From JBBQER01 sp038320885 (GTDB lineage: Bacteria > Actinomycetota > Acidimicrobiia > IMCC26256 > PALSA-610): 7,775 bases of DNA. The position numbers and the translations under genes are program-made. The stretch spans positions 1 to 7,775 of the forward strand of contig JBBQER010000137.1 in NCBI GenBank assembly GCA_038320885.1. The letters are read 5' to 3'. The notes under the pieces are model-generated. The model was not told the DNA's origin and did no database searches. It saw only the letters and a program-made list of their open reading frames with translations. Within the stretch, counting starts at the first letter, position 1. Every line of letters starts with the position of its first letter. Below are positions 5,212 through 7,775 of the stretch, piece after piece.

Positions 5212-6830
5212 CCGAGCGCTTGTTCGCAGAGGCGGCGGGCGATCACGCGCAGGCACAGCGTCTCGTCGGCCCCTTCGAAGATCGACAGCACGCGCGCGTC
5301 GACGAAGAACCGTGAGACGGGGAATTCCTCGGCGTACCCCATGCCCCCGTGGAGCTGCATCGCTTCACGCGTGACCCACTCGGCGGCTCGGCACACGTAG
5401 GCCTTCACCATCGACGCTTCGAGTGTGCCCTCGCCGTTCGCCATCTTGTGGGCGACGTCGTAGGAGAACTGCCGGCCCGCCTGGATGAGCGCGGCCATGC
5501 GTGCCAGCTTCACCTTCGAGAGTTGGTAGTCGAACACGGGCGCCCCGAACACCTTGCGTTCCTGCGCGTACGTCATCCCCGCTTCGAACGCGGCCTGCAT
5601 GAGGCCGACGGCGCGCGCCGCGGTCTGCAGCCGCCCGTTCTCGAAGCCGGCCATCTGGAGGTAGAAGCCCCGGCCGAGTCCGGCCTCGCCGCCGACGAGG
5701 TTGTCGCTCGGAACGAACCAGTTGTCGAACGCCACTTCGTAGGAGTGCATGCCGCGGTAGCCGATGGTGTCGATCGCGCGCCCCTCGATGTGGCCGCCGT
5801 GCCCGTCGTCGAACGCGAACGCGTGGCCCTCGGCGCGCGGCTTCTCGACGATCAGGATCGACAGCCCCCGGTGTCCCGATGATCGATCGGGATCGGTGCG
5901 GGCGAGCAGCATGAGCACGTCGGCGCGACCGGCGAACGTCGCCCACGTCTTCACGCCGTTGACGACCCACCCGCCGTCGGCACGAGTCGCAGTCATCTTC
6001 ACGCCCGCGACATCGGAGCCGTAATCGGGCTCGGTCACCATGATGCCGACCATGACGTCACCACTGGCGATGCGCGGGAGCCACGCGCGCTTCTGCTCCT
6101 CGGTTCCGCCCGCGACCAGCGCCCGGGTGAGGATCTCGGGGCGGGTGACGAGCGAGCCGCCGATGCCGAGCGAGCCCCGTGAGAGCTCCTCGGTCGCGAC
6201 GACCATGCCCATGTAGTCGGACTCGCCGCCCGTCGCAAAGCCGTCGTACTCCTCCGGCACGGAGAGGCCGAACCCGCCGAGCTCGGCGAGACCGGCGATG
6301 ATCTCCTCGGGCACGTCGGCGTTCGTGCGGTGCACGTGCTCGGCGACGGGCCGGATCTTGTCCTCGGCGAACCGCCGGAACGTCTCGCCGACGAGCTCGA
6401 AGTCGTCGGAGAGGTGCGTGGGCCCGCTGCCGTGCTTGACACACTGGTCGGCGAGCGCCTCGAGAAACGCAGGCGCGCGGTGATCGGACACGAACGGCAT
6501 TGCCGCGGCCAGCGCGTCACGTTCCGCGCCCCACACCTGACTGCGTCCGAGCGCCCGAGTGGCGACGTCGTGCACCGCATCGGCTACGTACGCGCGCGCG
6601 AGCATCGACTCCACCTCGCCGTGCGCGCCGTAGTCGCACATGACGCGCGAGCCCTCGACCGCGGCCGCGGCGTGCGCGAGGTCGTACGCGATCGCCTGGT
6701 GTTGATCGAGGGCCGCGACCGAAAGCTTGCCGTTCTCCGAGGAGCGCTCGGCGAGCCCGCGCACGGCGTTCGTTACGACTGCACCCGCGAGGTCGACGGC
6801 CGCGGCCGCTGCACGCAGCTCGTCACTCAT
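5208..6830 (-). CDS. Acyl-CoA dehydrogenase with extra N-terminal domain, (2S)-methylsuccinyl-CoA dehydrogenase-like
   Basis: A 540-residue flavoprotein, about 150 residues longer than a standard acyl-CoA dehydrogenase. Residues 1-135 form an Ala-rich helical N-terminal domain (LDQHQAIAYDLAHAAAAVE, 41-59; HGEVESMLARAYVADAVHD, 70-88). The classical domains follow: helical EDKIRPVAE (156-164) and TEELSRGSLGIGGSLVTR (213-230), the FAD/substrate signature MVTEPDYGSD (264-273), GYRGMHSYEVAFDNW (357-371), and VLSIFEGADE with the likely catalytic base Glu519. The length, the N-terminal QH and GE-E pattern and the TRxEI and GYRGM segments recall (2S)-methylsuccinyl-CoA dehydrogenase (Mcd) of the ethylmalonyl-CoA pathway, which makes mesaconyl-CoA. 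This specificity is inference; a generic long acyl-CoA dehydrogenase is the fallback. ATG 6830 is preferred over GTG 6839 because TAACGT ends 7 bases before it. The gene converges on the Mcl-like/ASCH operon. Confidence 0.9.
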   Translation of the reverse strand: MSDELRAAAAAVDLAGAVVTNAVRGLAERSSENGKLSVAALDQHQAIAYDLAHAAAAVEGSRVMCDYGAHGEVESMLARAYVADAVHDVATRALGRSQVWGAERDALAAAMPFVSDHRAPAFLEALADQCVKHGSGPTHLSDDFELVGETFRRFAEDKIRPVAEHVHRTNADVPEEIIAGLAELGGFGLSVPEEYDGFATGGESDYMGMVVATEELSRGSLGIGGSLVTRPEILTRALVAGGTEEQKRAWLPRIASGDVMVGIMVTEPDYGSDVAGVKMTATRADGGWVVNGVKTWATFAGRADVLMLLARTDPDRSSGHRGLSILIVEKPRAEGHAFAFDDGHGGHIEGRAIDTIGYRGMHSYEVAFDNWFVPSDNLVGGEAGLGRGFYLQMAGFENGRLQTAARAVGLMQAAFEAGMTYAQERKVFGAPVFDYQLSKVKLARMAALIQAGRQFSYDVAHKMANGEGTLEASMVKAYVCRAAEWVTREAMQLHGGMGYAEEFPVSRFFVDARVLSIFEGADETLCLRVIARRLCEQALG

Positions 6831-6837
6831 GGCAGCC

Positions 6838-6868
6838 ACGTTACCGACCGGCGTGCTCGGAGGCCCAA
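6838..6868 (-). promoter_or_regulatory. Candidate promoter of the acyl-CoA dehydrogenase gene (TTGGGC-19-TAACGT), predicted leaderless
   Basis: On the minus strand TTGGGC (6863-6868) and TAACGT (6838-6843) are 19 bases apart, a long but tolerable spacer. TAACGT ends 7 bases before ATG 6830 and overlaps the alternative GTG 6839, so it argues for the shorter start. It lies in the 62-base gap after the SGNH gene, so read-through from that gene is also possible. Confidence 0.38.
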
Positions 6869-6892
6869 GCCTGGGTGCGCGGGTTCAGATGC

Positions 6893-7775
6893 TCAGGGCG
6901 TGGGGACCTTCGGAACGACGGGCGGCTTGGTGGTGGTCGGCCCCGGCTTGACCGTCGTGGTGACGACGGGCTTGGTCGTCGTCGACACTTGGCCCGTCCC
7001 CGGTGTTGTCGTCGGGGATCCGATGGTGGTCGTCGAGTCCGACGACGACGGCATTGTCGTGTCCGACGAGCCCGACGACGGCACGGTCGGGCGGTAGCGG
7101 CCGATGCCGGGCACGTAGTCGTTGCTGCCGTGGGCGATCGTGTAGTCGATCGGCTGCGACGGGTCGGCCTGCGCGGCGATCTGCCAGCGCTTGTCGAGCC
7201 TGCTCCACAGCTTGTCGGCGAGATACTTGGCGCCGTCGACGCTGAAGTGGACGCCGTCGGAGATCCGCATCTCCTGTTCCACGCCGTTCTCGTCCGGCAG
7301 GGACCGCGAGTAGTCGCCGTTCTCGTCGGCGAAGATCTTGTACGTGTCGATGTACACGATGTCGGGCGCGAACTTCCGCGCCTCCGACCGCATCAAGCGG
7401 CCGAGCTCGTAGGCACCCTTGTTGAGGCTGTGATCGCCCATGGTCGGCGGGCCGAGCCAGTACACGATGCGGTGGCGACTCCCGCCGACGAGAATGTCCA
7501 TCATGCGGTGAACCTTCTCGCGGTAGTCGACCTCCCAGTCGTGCACGCCGTCGTTGTTCGAGTCGGACGAGTTGACGATCGACGCGTCGTTTGCGCCGAT
7601 GATGAACACCACCTGGTCGGGATCGTTGTCGGTCATCGCTTGCGCCGCGTGCTCGTCCCAATTGCGAATTCCCTGGTCTTCGAGTCCGCTCGAGACCTTG
7701 TAGTCGATCGTTGCGTCGACGACACCCGTCGCGCCGCCGGTCTGTCCGAGCGCAGGCCCGAACGATCCCGCCAGT
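6893..7775 (-). CDS. SGNH/GDSL hydrolase family protein (DUF459-like) with Thr/Pro/Ser-rich C-terminal tail, 5' end outside window
   Basis: The frame is open from base 7775 to the TGA at 6893-6895, giving 293 visible residues; the N-terminus is missing. The fragment opens with LAGSFGPALGQ, which fits the residues directly after the GDS nucleophile motif, so Ser lies just beyond the edge. VVFIIGANDA (55-64) holds the block III Gly-Ala-Asn-Asp, and SDGVHFSVDGAKYLADKLW (172-190) holds the block V Asp-x-x-His (Asp173, His176). The family includes esterases and acyl/acetyl-transfer partners acting on envelope glycans. A loop DSNNDGVHD after block III resembles a calcium-binding turn. From about residue 230 the protein is a 64-residue Thr/Ser/Pro/Val stretch (TTTKPVVTTTVKPGPTTT), disordered, probably extracytoplasmic and possibly glycosylated. 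No sortase motif is seen at the end (KVPTP). An internal Met at 7636 is not the start, since homologous sequence continues upstream of it. Confidence 0.85.
   Translation of the reverse strand, partial: LAGSFGPALGQTGGATGVVDATIDYKVSSGLEDQGIRNWDEHAAQAMTDNDPDQVVFIIGANDASIVNSSDSNNDGVHDWEVDYREKVHRMMDILVGGSRHRIVYWLGPPTMGDHSLNKGAYELGRLMRSEARKFAPDIVYIDTYKIFADENGDYSRSLPDENGVEQEMRISDGVHFSVDGAKYLADKLWSRLDKRWQIAAQADPSQPIDYTIAHGSNDYVPGIGRYRPTVPSSGSSDTTMPSSSDSTTTIGSPTTTPGTGQVSTTTKPVVTTTVKPGPTTTKPPVVPKVPTP
6896..7087 (-). repeat. Low-complexity Thr/Pro/Ser-coding tract in the SGNH gene
   Basis: This tract encodes the irregular Thr-Thr-Thr and Pro-rich tail of the SGNH protein, seen on the plus strand as runs of GGTGGT and GACGAC-like triplets. 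It is degenerate rather than an exact tandem repeat. Such linkers are common on exported actinobacterial proteins. Confidence 0.6.

Noticed and set aside
5875..5891. Perfect inverted repeat CCCGAT-5-ATCGGG
   Set aside because: It lies inside the dehydrogenase coding region, has a short stem and no U-tract, and is expected by chance in GC-rich codons.
6330..7097. Plus-strand 255-residue open frame opposite the dehydrogenase and SGNH genes
   Set aside because: Its Val/Gly/Asp-rich end is the complement of the Thr/Pro tail tract, and it spans two genes supported by catalytic motifs.
1..7775. CRISPR arrays, tRNA genes, insertion sequences, prophage or defence islands
   Set aside because: No regularly spaced repeats, cloverleaf-like segments, transposase motifs or defence-type domains were seen on either strand.

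Overview
The window is GC-rich, densely coding bacterial DNA. Gene content (a deazaflavin/flavin-type PPOX protein, CoA-thioester enzymes, a coiled-coil secreted wall protein, an SGNH protein with a Thr/Pro/Ser tail) and the many start codons sitting directly behind a TANNNT -10 box suggest an actinobacterium, possibly of the Acidimicrobiia type. That assignment is inferred from style; no rRNA or other taxonomic marker is present. There are no tRNAs, rRNAs, insertion sequences, CRISPR arrays or phage genes, and no gap over 100 bases lacks a gene.

Layout: ten genes in alternating pairs. (1) Minus strand: the 5' part of a secreted coiled-coil protein (1-424, runs off the left edge), preceded by a small thioredoxin-fold-like protein (481-966). 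(2) Plus strand: a PPOX-fold flavin/F420 protein (1039-1503) and a dienelactone hydrolase (1505-2194), a tight two-gene operon. (3) Minus strand: an APH-type phosphotransferase (3065-3898) followed 9 bases later by a metallo-beta-lactamase-fold hydrolase (2213-3055). (4) Plus strand: a CitE/Mcl-type CoA-ester lyase (3968-4906) followed by a small ASCH-domain protein (4924-5211). (5) Minus strand: a long acyl-CoA dehydrogenase resembling methylsuccinyl-CoA dehydrogenase (5208-6830), with a DUF459-like SGNH hydrolase upstream of it (6893-7775, runs off the right edge).

The most coherent biology is the lyase/dehydrogenase pair. The lyase resembles Mcl (malyl-CoA / beta-methylmalyl-CoA lyase), and the dehydrogenase has the extra N-terminal domain that marks (2S)-methylsuccinyl-CoA dehydrogenase. 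Both are steps of the ethylmalonyl-CoA pathway of acetyl-CoA assimilation. The other pathway genes are not in this window, so this is a hypothesis. The remaining genes look like general metabolic or envelope functions with no shared pathway that I can show.

On regulation, five of the six genes that lie first in a transcription unit or behind a gap have a TANNNT hexamer ending 6-8 bases before the chosen start codon, the geometry expected for leaderless mRNAs. An 11-base direct repeat sits against the -35 of the lyase promoter in the divergent gap shared with the phosphotransferase. I did not see a convincing new defence or mobile system.
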